Part shown: piece after piece, positions 13,752 through 22,491 of the stretch
Layout: each line of letters begins with the position of its first letter
Numbering within the stretch: the first letter of the stretch is position 1
Origin: Planctomycetota bacterium
Lineage (GTDB): Bacteria > Planctomycetota > Planctomycetia > Pirellulales > UBA1268
Direction of reading: 5' to 3'
Length of the DNA stretch: 64,000 nt
Assembly: GCA_003669585.1 (NCBI GenBank)
Contig: QWOQ01000017.1
Location: forward strand, 62,001-126,000
Notes under the pieces: model-generated
Seen by the model: the letters and a program-made list of their open reading frames with translations, nothing else
Told to the model about the DNA's origin: nothing
The model's database searches: none
Program-made: the position numbers and the translations under genes

Positions 13752-14822
13752 TCAGTAATTGCTGACCGTCTGTCCGTCATTAATCGAGCCAACCTGCTGC
13801 CAACTCGTCCAATCAATCTGATCCGAAATAAAACGAGTTGCGCCATCGACCATCACTGCACTGACGCCAGCTGAATGCATGCTTCTGGCAGCGCTCATTC
13901 CGGTTCCATCGTAGTTGCATCCATCACAATGAAAACTGCAATTAGGAATAGTGGTGCTGTTTGGGGTTATGAGTGTATTGATCGCGGTTCTAAACATTTG
14001 TCCCTTGTACCACGGCTGCCCGGAACCTTCACCATTCATTCCCGTCTGCGCAGCACACGAAGAACCCCACCCCTGCACCATGGCAGCGGTGAGCGAGCCT
14101 GGATAGGCCTTCGATTGATTATCGATTCCTAAGCTCGAACCATATCGCACTCGTGCCATATCTTTTTGGCTTTTTGAACCTGCACCTGACGTCGTATTGG
14201 CTGTAACTATTTCACTGGCCAAAAGCGTGCTCGACGTGCCGTCCGAAATACTTGACATGTTCATGTACACCTGAGTGTTGAACACTCCGTTTTTGTCGGC
14301 TACCGATTGATTCCAGCCGGCGTTTGCCCCGACACTGACTCCATAATTGTTGGACATTACCCAAAAATTGTCGCCGTCGGTGGGACAACGAAAAGTCCCT
14401 ACACGAGTTGTCCGCACTTCAGGGTACAGACCCTCCAAACTTGGAGTGTTGTTGTCGGTTGTTGCATTTTTCATAATCGCATCTTGGACACAATCGCTCA
14501 ACCGCTGTTGCTCCATATAGGGAAGAAGCATTGCATGAGCACTGTACGACCTCCAATTTTGATCGGCCGTCAACGGCAAAGTGCCACCAGCTTCAACCGG
14601 TGGACCTTGACAAAGCGCCGGGAAATTTCCTTTTGAGTCGTGATAGGTCTGTGCCGCAAGACCGAACTGCTTGAGATTATTGATACAAGTCGACCTGCGT
14701 GCTGCTTCTCGAGCGGCCTGAACAGCCGGTAGCAGAAGCCCAACAAGCACGCCGATGATGGCAATCACCACCAAGAGTTCAACCAGCGTAAAACCACGCA
14801 AATTTCTTTTGGATAACGACAT
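13752..14822 (-). CDS. DUF1559 pseudopilin-like protein (H-X9-DG type)
   Basis: The protein has 356 aa with a type IV prepilin-like leader: a short basic peptide, then [19 protein letters not shown] (cleavage before Phe), followed by the family hallmark [20 protein letters not shown]. The DUF1559 globular domain follows, and the C-terminus has H-x9-DG ([12 protein letters not shown]). Planctomycetes encode dozens of these; they resemble type II secretion/type IV pilus pseudopilins and are membrane-held and exported, but their individual roles are unknown. The ribosome-binding site is excellent (AAAAGGAGAGTCGT before ATG). It is probably first of a DUF1559-lipoprotein-TPR operon transcribed away from the CRTAC1-like genes. 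Confidence 0.93.
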   Translation of the reverse strand: MSLSKRNLRGFTLVELLVVIAIIGVLVGLLLPAVQAAREAARRSTCINNLKQFGLAAQTYHDSKGNFPALCQGPPVEAGGTLPLTADQNWRSYSAHAMLLPYMEQQRLSDCVQDAIMKNATTDNNTPSLEGLYPEVRTTRVGTFRCPTDGDNFWVMSNNYGVSVGANAGWNQSVADKNGVFNTQVYMNMSSISDGTSSTLLASEIVTANTTSGAGSKSQKDMARVRYGSSLGIDNQSKAYPGSLTAAMVQGWGSSCAAQTGMNGEGSGQPWYKGQMFRTAINTLITPNSTTIPNCSFHCDGCNYDGTGMSAARSMHSAGVSAVMVDGATRFISDQIDWTSWQQVGSINDGQTVSNY

Positions 14823-15135
14823 ACGACTCTCCTTTTAGAATCAATGAACCATCACGAACAAGAAATAACCAATCAATCAAAAGCCGAATCTAGTTTCCAA
14901 AGCCCTGTAGGGAAGATACGGGCCGGAAAAATGTTGCACAATTATCGCTTCTTATCGACAGTTGTATTTCAAAGTATTCAATAGATCAAGCATTCCCCCC
15001 CTCGAAAATGTACGGGGTTTTTTCTTTACTGCCTCTTTACTGCCTCTTTACTGCCTCTTTACTGCCTCTTTACTGCCTCTTTACTGCCTCGTCGCAGCGG
15101 AGAAACGTTGCTGTCAAAAGTAAGAAAAACCCGCT
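14823..15135. other. Divergent intergenic region between DUF1559 and CRTAC1-like genes
   Basis: These 313 bases separate two diverging transcription units and should contain both promoters. The half next to the DUF1559 gene is AT-rich without a clear -35/-10 pair. Around 14995-15023 a C-run and a GGGG followed by TTTTTT can pair weakly, but no plus-strand gene lies upstream that would need a terminator. From 15025 to 15090 there is a perfect 11-bp tandem repeat, listed separately. The CRTAC1-like gene at 15136 has no obvious Shine-Dalgarno sequence. Confidence 0.6.
15025..15090. repeat. Six perfect copies of an 11-bp tandem repeat
   Basis: The unit TTTACTGCCTC occurs six times without a single mismatch, ending 45 bases before the start codon of the CRTAC1-like gene. 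Eleven bases is close to one helical turn, so each copy presents the same face of the DNA. Perfect identity implies recent expansion or active slippage. It could be a repeated binding site or a spacing switch in the promoter/leader, but no function can be read from the sequence alone. Confidence 0.95.
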
Positions 15136-16851
15136 ATGAAGAATATTCGATCGCTATTTTTTGTTGTTCTCTGCCTGATCGTGTTCATCCTGGCGGTGGG
15201 GACATTTTCTTTTTTGCGACGACCCACCCCAACCGTGGCTGCGTCCATCACGCTAACCGATGTTACAAAAAAAAGCGGAGTCGAGTTTACCCACTGCGAT
15301 GGTCATTCTGGAGAACGTTTCATCGTCGAAACGATCAGTAGCGGGCTCGGTTCTTTTGATTACGATTCCGATGGACTCATTGATATTTATTTTGTAAATG
15401 GTTCGGTTTTAATCGATCCATCGTCCCACACGCTTCCACACAACGCGCTGTACCGCAATCGCGGCGGTTTTTCATTCGAGGACGTGTCGAAACACGCCGG
15501 CGTTGATGACACCTCTTTCGGTGTCGGTGTGACTGCCGCGGATTGCGACAACGATGGATTCCAAGACCTCTACGTCAGCAACTTTGGAATCAACAAACTC
15601 TTTCACAATAACGGCGATGGAACATTTTGCGATATCACGGAATCATCCGGTGTCGGTCGCAGAGAAAAGGTGGGGGCCGGTTCGACATTTCTTGACATTG
15701 ATGCTGACGGCGATCTTGATCTCTACGTTGCTCATTATGTCAAATTTACATTTGAAAATCATGTTGTCATTTCAAAGGATGGTCATCCCCAATATGCCGG
15801 ACCTCGCTCCTACGAACCCGAGACGCATGAACTCTTTCGGAATAATGGCGACCACACGTTTTCTGATGTCAGTGAATCTTCTGGGATTGCCCGGCATCCG
15901 GGTTCTGGAATGGGCGTGATCAGCGGTGATTTTGATAATGATTCCGACACCGATCTTTTCGTTCTCAATGACGTTTTTCGAAATTTTATGTTTCGAAATA
16001 ATGGCAAGGGTGTCTTCGAGGAGGTTGGGCTTCAAACCGGCGCAGCATTCAACGGCAATGGCGATGAACTTGGAAGCATGGGAATCGACTGTGCAGATTA
16101 TGACCACGATGGCTGGCTGGATTGTGTCGTCACTTCCTATGAGGGAGAAATGCCTGTTCTTTTTCACAATCTTGGAAATGGCAGTTTTGAAGATGCAACC
16201 GCTGTTACGCATGCTGGAGAATCGACTGCTGCGCATGTGAAATGGGGCGTTGGAATGATCGACTTCGACAATGATAGTTTTCGCGACATTTTTTATGCCT
16301 GCGGTCATCTTCAGGACAACATCGATCTCACCAACACCTCCACGAGTTATCGAGTGCGTAATGTGCTCTTAAAAAATGATCGTGGAGTGTTTCGTGACGT
16401 GTCGCGCTCTGCCGGAACCGGACTTGCTTCCGCAATGAGCAGTCGCGGTGCGGCCTTCGATGATTTTGATAACGACGGACGAATCGATGTGGCAATTCTC
16501 AACGCACGTGATCGTTCGACCATCCTTCGGAATGAATCTCATTCTGGGCATCACTGGTTTCAACTCCGGCTCATCGGCACATCGGCCAGTCGCGACAGCA
16601 TCGGCGCACGCGTCCGAATCGATGCTGGTGGCACTCGTCAGTATGCAGAAGTTCACAATGGTCGAGGCTATCAGAGCCACTGTGGCGCTCGACTCCATTT
16701 CGGTTTGGGAGTCAGCGAGCGTGTAGATCGAATCGAAATCGAGTGGCTCGGCGGAAACACTCGCGTTCTGGCAGATGTGCCCGTAGACCAACTGCTCACT
16801 GTGCTTGAAGAAGATTTTTCCGAACGGTTCGAGGACCACAGTGGCACGTAA
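15136..16851 (+). CDS. CRTAC1-like FG-GAP/VCBS repeat protein with ASPIC/UnbV domain (first of a tandem pair)
   Basis: The protein has 571 aa. One N-terminal hydrophobic segment (FFVVLCLIVFILAVGTFSFL) acts as signal or membrane anchor. Seven FG-GAP/VCBS blades follow, each with a Ca2+-binding DxDxDGxxD-type loop (DYDSDGLIDIYFVNG, DCDNDGFQDLYVSN, DIDADGDLDLYVAH, DFDNDSDTDLFVLND, DYDHDGWLDCVVTSY, DFDNDSFRDIFY, DFDNDGRIDVAI). These form an integrin-like beta-propeller. The C-terminal ASPIC/UnbV domain contains NGRGYQSHCGARLHFGLG. Such proteins are exported and in planctomycetes commonly neighbour TPR proteins; no biochemical role is established. It overlaps the next gene by 11 bases. Confidence 0.92.
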   Translation: MKNIRSLFFVVLCLIVFILAVGTFSFLRRPTPTVAASITLTDVTKKSGVEFTHCDGHSGERFIVETISSGLGSFDYDSDGLIDIYFVNGSVLIDPSSHTLPHNALYRNRGGFSFEDVSKHAGVDDTSFGVGVTAADCDNDGFQDLYVSNFGINKLFHNNGDGTFCDITESSGVGRREKVGAGSTFLDIDADGDLDLYVAHYVKFTFENHVVISKDGHPQYAGPRSYEPETHELFRNNGDHTFSDVSESSGIARHPGSGMGVISGDFDNDSDTDLFVLNDVFRNFMFRNNGKGVFEEVGLQTGAAFNGNGDELGSMGIDCADYDHDGWLDCVVTSYEGEMPVLFHNLGNGSFEDATAVTHAGESTAAHVKWGVGMIDFDNDSFRDIFYACGHLQDNIDLTNTSTSYRVRNVLLKNDRGVFRDVSRSAGTGLASAMSSRGAAFDDFDNDGRIDVAILNARDRSTILRNESHSGHHWFQLRLIGTSASRDSIGARVRIDAGGTRQYAEVHNGRGYQSHCGARLHFGLGVSERVDRIEIEWLGGNTRVLADVPVDQLLTVLEEDFSERFEDHSGT

Positions 16852-18607
16852 AATAATTGTGATTGTCTTTTGTGGAACTCTTTTCGCAGCGACGATCTGC
16901 GGATTTTCTGTGTTACGCAATCAACGTGACGTGTCCTCCCGTTCGATTTCGTTTCGCGATGTCACCGCATCAACAGGAATTTCATTTATTCACACCGACG
17001 GCAGCAGTGGTCGGCGGTACATTGTTGAGCCGATGAGTGCAGGGCTTGCGACATTTGACTACGATCGGGATGGCCGAATCGACATCTACTTTCTCAACGG
17101 TGCCGCGCTCCCAGGAACACAATACGACACTCCTCCCCGCAACGCTCTCTATCGCAATCTTGGAAACTTTCATTTTCAAGACATTTCACATGGAAGCGGA
17201 TTAGACGATCCCGGATTTGGTCTGGGAGTTGCCATTGCAGACTACGACAACGACGGCTTTTCCGATGTCTATCTCAACAATCACGGTCCCAATGTTCTTT
17301 GTCTGAATAATGGCGATGGCACATTCACTCCTGTTACGGCACGCGCTGGTGTATCAAATGGTGAACTCGTTGGTGCAGGGGCATGCTTCGTGGATATTGA
17401 TACCGACGGCGATCTCGATCTCTATGCGGGCAATTATCTCAAACTCGATTATGAGTCACATGTCGAAAAGACCATCAATGGCCTGCCAACATATCCTTCT
17501 CCCCGCGATTTTTTTTCCGTTGCGGACACCCTCTTTCGCAATGAGGGAGACGGTTCGTTCACGAATATCAGCGACTCATCGGGCATCGCGGCGAAAGCTG
17601 CGCGGGCCATGGGAACCATCTGCTCAGATGCTGATGCTGATGGAGATGCCGATATTTTTGTCGTGAATGATGTTGATCCCAATTTCTACTGGGTGAACGA
17701 TGGTACCGGGCATTTCGAGGAAAGCGGACTTAAAAATGGCACAGCCTACAACCAGTTCGGCGACGAAAATGCTGGAATGGGAGTCGATTGCGCAGACTAC
17801 GATCACGACGGTCTGCTCGATTTCTTTATGACGACTTACCGTGGTCAGATGCCGGTACTTTATCGCAATCTTTCGAAAGGACAGTTTCAGGACGTTACAA
17901 CCCTCTGCGGCGCCGGAGACGGAACTTTCGAACGAGTCAAATGGGGAACTGGGCTTGTCGATTTTGATAACGACAGCCACTGCGATATTTTTATTGTCAA
18001 TGGACATACCGAAGACAACATTGAGATGAGGGATTCCGGTGCCTGCTACCGTTGCCCAAATACAGTCCTTCGAAACGGTGGTGATGGTCGTTTCAAAAAT
18101 GTCACTGCTGATGCAGGAGAGGGTCTCCGCGGAATCCACTGCGGCCGCGGTGCTGCCTTCGATGACCTCGACAACGACGGTGATATCGACGTCGTGATTC
18201 TTAACTCCCGCGAAGCTCCCACAATTCTACGAAATGATCTGTCGCTCAAGCACAACTGGATTCAGATCGAACTGCGAGGCACCTTCAGTAATCGAGAAGC
18301 GGTTGGGGCGAACGTGCGGATGACCGCTGGAAAACTCGCTCTTCTCGATGAAGTTCATAGCGGCCGAGGCTATCAGGGGCATTACGGTTCGCGACTGCAT
18401 TTCGGACTCGGGAGCAGTGAGGTCGTCGATCGTATTGTGATTCAGTGGCCCGGGGGCGGTTCACGTGTGCTCACAAACATTGCCGTCAATCAGCGACTCA
18501 TGGTGAGCGAAAATGGAACCGTGTTTTCTATGAATCCCCTCAGCGAATCACATCCATTCACTGCAGAGTCGCTGCGAAAAAAACGACGCATGCGTCCCTT
18601 CGATTGA
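16841..18607 (+). CDS. CRTAC1-like FG-GAP/VCBS repeat protein with ASPIC/UnbV domain (second of a tandem pair)
   Basis: About 588 aa; paralogue of the preceding gene with the same layout. An N-terminal hydrophobic anchor (KIIVIVFCGTLFAATICGF) is followed by seven Ca2+-loop blades (DYDRDGRIDIYFLNG through DLDNDGDIDVVIL) and an ASPIC domain (SGRGYQGHYGSRLHFGLG). I chose GTG 16841 as start because it follows GAGG by six bases and overlaps the upstream stop by 11 bases. An in-frame ATG at 16805 would add 12 residues before the anchor and lengthen the overlap. The tail after the ASPIC domain is basic (KKRRMRPFD). Order and identity of blades point to tandem gene duplication. Confidence 0.9.
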   Translation: MARKIIVIVFCGTLFAATICGFSVLRNQRDVSSRSISFRDVTASTGISFIHTDGSSGRRYIVEPMSAGLATFDYDRDGRIDIYFLNGAALPGTQYDTPPRNALYRNLGNFHFQDISHGSGLDDPGFGLGVAIADYDNDGFSDVYLNNHGPNVLCLNNGDGTFTPVTARAGVSNGELVGAGACFVDIDTDGDLDLYAGNYLKLDYESHVEKTINGLPTYPSPRDFFSVADTLFRNEGDGSFTNISDSSGIAAKAARAMGTICSDADADGDADIFVVNDVDPNFYWVNDGTGHFEESGLKNGTAYNQFGDENAGMGVDCADYDHDGLLDFFMTTYRGQMPVLYRNLSKGQFQDVTTLCGAGDGTFERVKWGTGLVDFDNDSHCDIFIVNGHTEDNIEMRDSGACYRCPNTVLRNGGDGRFKNVTADAGEGLRGIHCGRGAAFDDLDNDGDIDVVILNSREAPTILRNDLSLKHNWIQIELRGTFSNREAVGANVRMTAGKLALLDEVHSGRGYQGHYGSRLHFGLGSSEVVDRIVIQWPGGGSRVLTNIAVNQRLMVSENGTVFSMNPLSESHPFTAESLRKKRRMRPFD

Positions 18608-18616
18608 ATTCAAAAA

Positions 18617-18636
18617 CCAGTAGCCCTTGCTACCGG
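18617..18636 (-). terminator. Intrinsic terminator of the MFS transporter gene
   Basis: Read on the minus strand, CCGGTAGC-AAGG-GCTACTGG forms an eight-pair stem (one G-U) with a four-base loop, followed directly by TTTTTG. It overlaps the stop codon of the transporter gene, which ends at 18630. In the other direction there is no T-run, so it seems to serve the minus strand only. Confidence 0.65.
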
Positions 18637-20000
18637 TGCGTCTGCGGTTCGTTGGAATATCCCTCAAGAGGCGTGACCGAGTCGATAAACAGCCAACTGA
18701 CTGCGCCAATGCCGTAGACGAATGCAAACATATAAAAGACCGCGTTCCAGTTCAAAACCGCCGCTCCCGCTGGATTTGTATAGTTGAGAACAATCGGTAC
18801 CACGAAGCCGGGCATCGCACCACCGAAGTTGCCCATCATATTCATGCTTCCCGAAAGCGAGCCGGTGTGCTTTCCGCCAATATCCATGCACGCCCCCCAA
18901 CCACCTGGTAAGGCGAGATCATTTGAAAAGCTTGCAAAACCAACGGCGAACATCGAAAGAATCGGTATGAGCGATTGCCCTGCTACTTCATTCGCCACCG
19001 ATTGTCGCAGCCAGACTGAAATCAGCAGCATCACTGCCGCCAAGAGGAGTCCGATAAAGCCCATTGCACGTCTGGCGATATTGATCCCCCCTAGGCTTCT
19101 TGCAACTCGCGCGGCTATGAGCCCAGCGAAAAGTGCACCAATTCCACCAAAAAAAAGCGGCACGCAACCGATCAGCGCACGCTGAATATCCGTAAAATGT
19201 GGAAATGTTTCCTTGATAAATGTTGGCATCCATGTGATGTAAAAATACCACGCAAACGACATGCAGAAATACTGCAACCACAAGAGCCATACGCTGCGAT
19301 TGCTCAAGAGTTGTGCCCATGGAATTGCACCATGTCCAATCTCATGTTCTGCAGTGTTCCCAATCATCTGCAGTTCAGCCGCGTTTACCTTGGGATGGTG
19401 CTTGGGATTATCAAGAAACCACCGATAAAAAAAGACGGCCCACACCACACCGAGACTTCCAAAGATGAGAAACGTCCACTTGTAGTGAAGGCCAAGATGA
19501 TCTTTTGAAAGCATCCATCCGACCAACAGCGGCGTGAATGCTCCGCCCCATCGAGCACTCAACCACATAATGCCTTGCGCGCGGACTCGTTCGTTGGCCG
19601 GCATCCAGAGCGAAAAGGCCTTTGTCAGATTAGGAAAGCAACCCGCTTCTCCTACGCCAAAAAAGAATCTGCACACCAACAACGAGGAAAGATTCCATGC
19701 CCATCCGGTTGCGGCAGTAAAGATCGACCACATTGCCACAACACGCATCAGCACCTTGCGAGGTCCGATTCGATCGCCGAGCCATCCGCCAGGAATTTCA
19801 AACAGCGCATACGCGAGGCTAAACGTTGTAAAGACCAAACCCATCTGCTCTTTGGTCAGACCAAGATCCTTCTGCATTTCTGGTGCAGCCTGCGAGATAC
19901 AGACTCGGTCCACATACGTGATTACCGCGAGTGTGATCGCAAACAGAAGCACCATATCTCTTGCGCGTGTAGGAGCTTGATTGTTTTTTTCGGTTGGCAT
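18630..20000 (-). CDS. MFS transporter, anion:cation symporter (ACS) family
   Basis: The protein has 456 aa with about 12 hydrophobic segments, an inner-membrane secondary transporter. The N-terminal half carries typical ACS-family (hexuronate/galactarate/phthalate permease group) sequences: YVDRVCISQAAPEMQKDLGL, the MFS motif A-like GGWLGDRIGPRKVLM, and the family-typical FFFGVGEAGCFPN. The likely substrate is an organic anion such as a sugar acid or other carboxylate, taken up with a cation; the exact substrate cannot be read. Start 20000 (MPTEKNNQ) follows GGGGGAG by seven bases; an upstream in-frame start at 20036 is less likely. A hairpin terminator overlaps its stop. Confidence 0.88.
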   Translation of the reverse strand: MPTEKNNQAPTRARDMVLLFAITLAVITYVDRVCISQAAPEMQKDLGLTKEQMGLVFTTFSLAYALFEIPGGWLGDRIGPRKVLMRVVAMWSIFTAATGWAWNLSSLLVCRFFFGVGEAGCFPNLTKAFSLWMPANERVRAQGIMWLSARWGGAFTPLLVGWMLSKDHLGLHYKWTFLIFGSLGVVWAVFFYRWFLDNPKHHPKVNAAELQMIGNTAEHEIGHGAIPWAQLLSNRSVWLLWLQYFCMSFAWYFYITWMPTFIKETFPHFTDIQRALIGCVPLFFGGIGALFAGLIAARVARSLGGINIARRAMGFIGLLLAAVMLLISVWLRQSVANEVAGQSLIPILSMFAVGFASFSNDLALPGGWGACMDIGGKHTGSLSGSMNMMGNFGGAMPGFVVPIVLNYTNPAGAAVLNWNAVFYMFAFVYGIGAVSWLFIDSVTPLEGYSNEPQTHR

Positions 20001-20135
20001 GCGTCTGCTCCCCCTGTCATTGCGTCGGTCCATCACCGCTTACGATGACAAAACCACTTTTCAATCCTGTCATTGCATGCGGACAAGTGATACCACACAG
20101 AAGGAACGACCGCACTCTCTTTGAAGCGAATGAAT

Positions 20136-21386
20136 TTACTCGCCGATCCGATAGAGATGGGTTTTGGTTCTTACAATCAGGTCGTTTTCAATAACTGCGG
20201 GAGAAGACATGCAACCGCTTTCAAGCTGATTTTCAGCAATCAACCGAAACTCATTGGGCGAGGCTTCAACGATGAGACACTTGCCATCTTCATCAAAGGC
20301 GTACAGCCTGCCTCCAGCTTCCACCAAAGATGCCGAATGACGACCACTCTTGCGTTCTACCCACGTTGGTTCGCCCGTAACGATATGTAAGCAGGTCATG
20401 ATGCCGGTATCGTTCACCATATAGAGATGATCGCCGACGACCGACTGCGATGGCCGCGTGGGCGTCGATTTTCCAAAAGCCCAGACAATATGCGTCTTGG
20501 TAACATCTCCCGATCCATCGGGCTTCACGGCCACCATGCGTTGTCCTCCTTCAACGTCGATGATCACCAAGCCATGGCTATAGATTGGTCTCGCGGCAGC
20601 GTTGTACCCACCGTGCTCAACCTTCCAGAGTTCTTTTCCACTTCGTGGATCGTAGGCCACCGTGCCCACCGCCGCAGGACTCACCAATTGCGTTCGACCG
20701 TCATGTTCAAAGATGGTCGGTGTGCAGTAGGCCTTCTTCGCATCGCCGTCGTTGGTGCCGTAGTTGATTGAGCGGTCAGTCTTCCAGGCAGTTGCTCCGG
20801 TGTTCTTGTCGAGGGCAATGACATATTGCAGATCGAATCCATCAAAGTTCACGATAAAGAATTGCTCGAAGAGGATCGGTGAAGAGCCCGGGCCACGGTG
20901 ATGATCGCACTTGAGATCCTGCCTCTTCCAGAGTGTGCTGCCGGTCTTGGAGTCAAGGCACGCGGTGCCCGCACTGCCAAAGTGCATCCATACTTTGTCA
21001 TCCTCGATCACCGGCGTGGGACTGGCGTAGCTGTTATAGGCATGACAAAACGCAGGCTCAGCAATTTCAAATATCGTGATGTCGTGCTTCACTTTTCCGC
21101 TGACTGCATCGATGCAGACCGCAGAAAGTTTTTTTCCGTCTTCAGTGGCATTCGAGAGCCAGATCATTCCGCCGTGTACCACCGGCGATGACCAAGCCTT
21201 TCCAGAAATTGGAGTTTTCCAACGAATATTCTTCTGCTCGCTCCATTCAAGCGGCAGCGACGGTGACTCTGAGTGGCCATCTCCTCGTGAACCGCGAAAC
21301 TGATTCCACGACTCTTCCGCCAGAGCCGATCGTACTGCGAGCGCGATCATGAACAAGGCGACCGATGTGTTCAAAAATATTTTCAT
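20136..21386 (-). CDS. Exported PQQ-type beta-propeller repeat protein
   Basis: The protein has 416 aa. Signal peptide MKIFLNTSVALFMIALAV, cleaved near ALA-E, then the typical planctomycete opening WNQFRGSRGDGHSESPSLPL and repeated Trp-docking blades (SGKAWSSPVVHGGMIWLS, GSTLWKRQD, RSGKELWKVEHGGYNAAARP). This is the PQQ-like beta-propeller (PQQ_2) fold. In planctomycetes most members lack evidence for PQQ cofactor binding and are of unknown function; a role as a dehydrogenase or scaffold is only a possibility. ATG 21386 is preferred because it starts the signal peptide; the frame is open upstream from a TTG at 21410. It is the middle gene of three minus-strand genes. Confidence 0.85.
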   Translation of the reverse strand: MKIFLNTSVALFMIALAVRSALAEESWNQFRGSRGDGHSESPSLPLEWSEQKNIRWKTPISGKAWSSPVVHGGMIWLSNATEDGKKLSAVCIDAVSGKVKHDITIFEIAEPAFCHAYNSYASPTPVIEDDKVWMHFGSAGTACLDSKTGSTLWKRQDLKCDHHRGPGSSPILFEQFFIVNFDGFDLQYVIALDKNTGATAWKTDRSINYGTNDGDAKKAYCTPTIFEHDGRTQLVSPAAVGTVAYDPRSGKELWKVEHGGYNAAARPIYSHGLVIIDVEGGQRMVAVKPDGSGDVTKTHIVWAFGKSTPTRPSQSVVGDHLYMVNDTGIMTCLHIVTGEPTWVERKSGRHSASLVEAGGRLYAFDEDGKCLIVEASPNEFRLIAENQLESGCMSSPAVIENDLIVRTKTHLYRIGE

Positions 21387-21482
21387 CGTCTCGTCAAATC
21401 CTCTATTCAAATGTGCGTTCCGGAAAAATCGAAGGGGACTCAGACGTACGCTTGCGATTTTCGCGGCACGCGATGGAAATCG

Positions 21483-22241
21483 TTATCGATCCCGGAGCTT
21501 CGACAGCAGCCGGAGAATCTCCAAATAGAGCCAGACAAGCGTCACCATCAGGGCAAACGCGCCGTACCACTCGAGGTATTTGGGTGCTCCTCGTTCGGCA
21601 GCCTGTTCAATAAAATCGAAGTCGAGTACCAGGTTCAGTGCTGCGATCACAACGACAAAGAGACTGAAGCCGATGCCAATGGCACCGCTGCCGTGAATGT
21701 ATGGAATCGGAAATCCGAAGAAGCCACCGATAAACGAAATCAGATACACCAGCGCAATGCCGCCGGTGGCTGCGACGATGCCAAGTTTGAAATTTTCCGT
21801 TGCGCGAATGAGTCCTGATTGATATGCCATCAGAAGCCCAAAGAGGGTTCCAAACGTGCCTCCCACTGCCTGAATGACAATCCCCGGGTACTGAGACTCA
21901 AGACCGGCTGACACACCTCCCAAAAATAACCCTTCTGCGATCGCATACACCGGTGCTAGCCACGGGCTCAGCGTGTGCTTAAAGCAGATCCCGATCGCAC
22001 ACACGAAGCCGCCAATCGCTCCTCCCAAAATCCACGGCATCGCCGTCGCAGCATTACCTTCGAATGTTCGCGACCATGTAAAGCAGGCCGATCCAAAAGC
22101 CAAAAGCAGCAGAAAGAGCGTCTTGTGAACCGTACCGTTGATCGACATCGTTGCCGAGGTTTTGTCGATCGAATCTCTCGCATAGACACCGAAATTTTCA
22201 AACGTCTTGTCGTTGAGTGCCGGATTTCCAGTGCGCATCAT
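21483..22241 (-). CDS. Bax inhibitor-1/YccA family membrane protein
   Basis: The protein has 252 aa with about seven hydrophobic segments after an N-terminal cytoplasmic stretch of about 45 residues. Diagnostic sequences are SPWLAPVYAIAEGLFLGGVS, VGGTFGTLFGLLMAYQSGLI, and the conserved LNLVLDFDFIEQAAERGAPK near the C-terminus, with acidic residues at the pore position. This fits the large bacterial 'Bax inhibitor-1/YccA' group (UPF0005-like, the TMBIM superfamily), whose members can act as pH-gated Ca2+ leak channels. AAAGG lies nine bases before the start. The role in this organism is unknown. Confidence 0.88.
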   Translation of the reverse strand: MMRTGNPALNDKTFENFGVYARDSIDKTSATMSINGTVHKTLFLLLLAFGSACFTWSRTFEGNAATAMPWILGGAIGGFVCAIGICFKHTLSPWLAPVYAIAEGLFLGGVSAGLESQYPGIVIQAVGGTFGTLFGLLMAYQSGLIRATENFKLGIVAATGGIALVYLISFIGGFFGFPIPYIHGSGAIGIGFSLFVVVIAALNLVLDFDFIEQAAERGAPKYLEWYGAFALMVTLVWLYLEILRLLSKLRDR

Positions 22242-22491
22242 AAAAGTGAGCCTTTCGTCGTTTCATTCAAAAACCCGAGCAGTCGATTCTGCTACATCAA
22301 AAGTGTACCTTTCGTCGCCGTTGTCCGCAGCCTTGAGTTGAGTTTTATAAAAAACCGCATGCCTTTCGAGAGGGAGGGGCAGACGTTCGTACCCTGGCGA
22401 CGATACGATGCCTCGTTGACGCACCTAACATGTGTGCATGAAAACCGGTGGAGCCCTCTTATGGGCTCCCATGACGAAGGAATTGGAATTC

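Noticed and set aside
14995-15023. Possible terminator (C-run, GGGG and TTTTTT)
   Set aside because: Only four G-C pairs with a long loop, and no plus-strand gene upstream to terminate.
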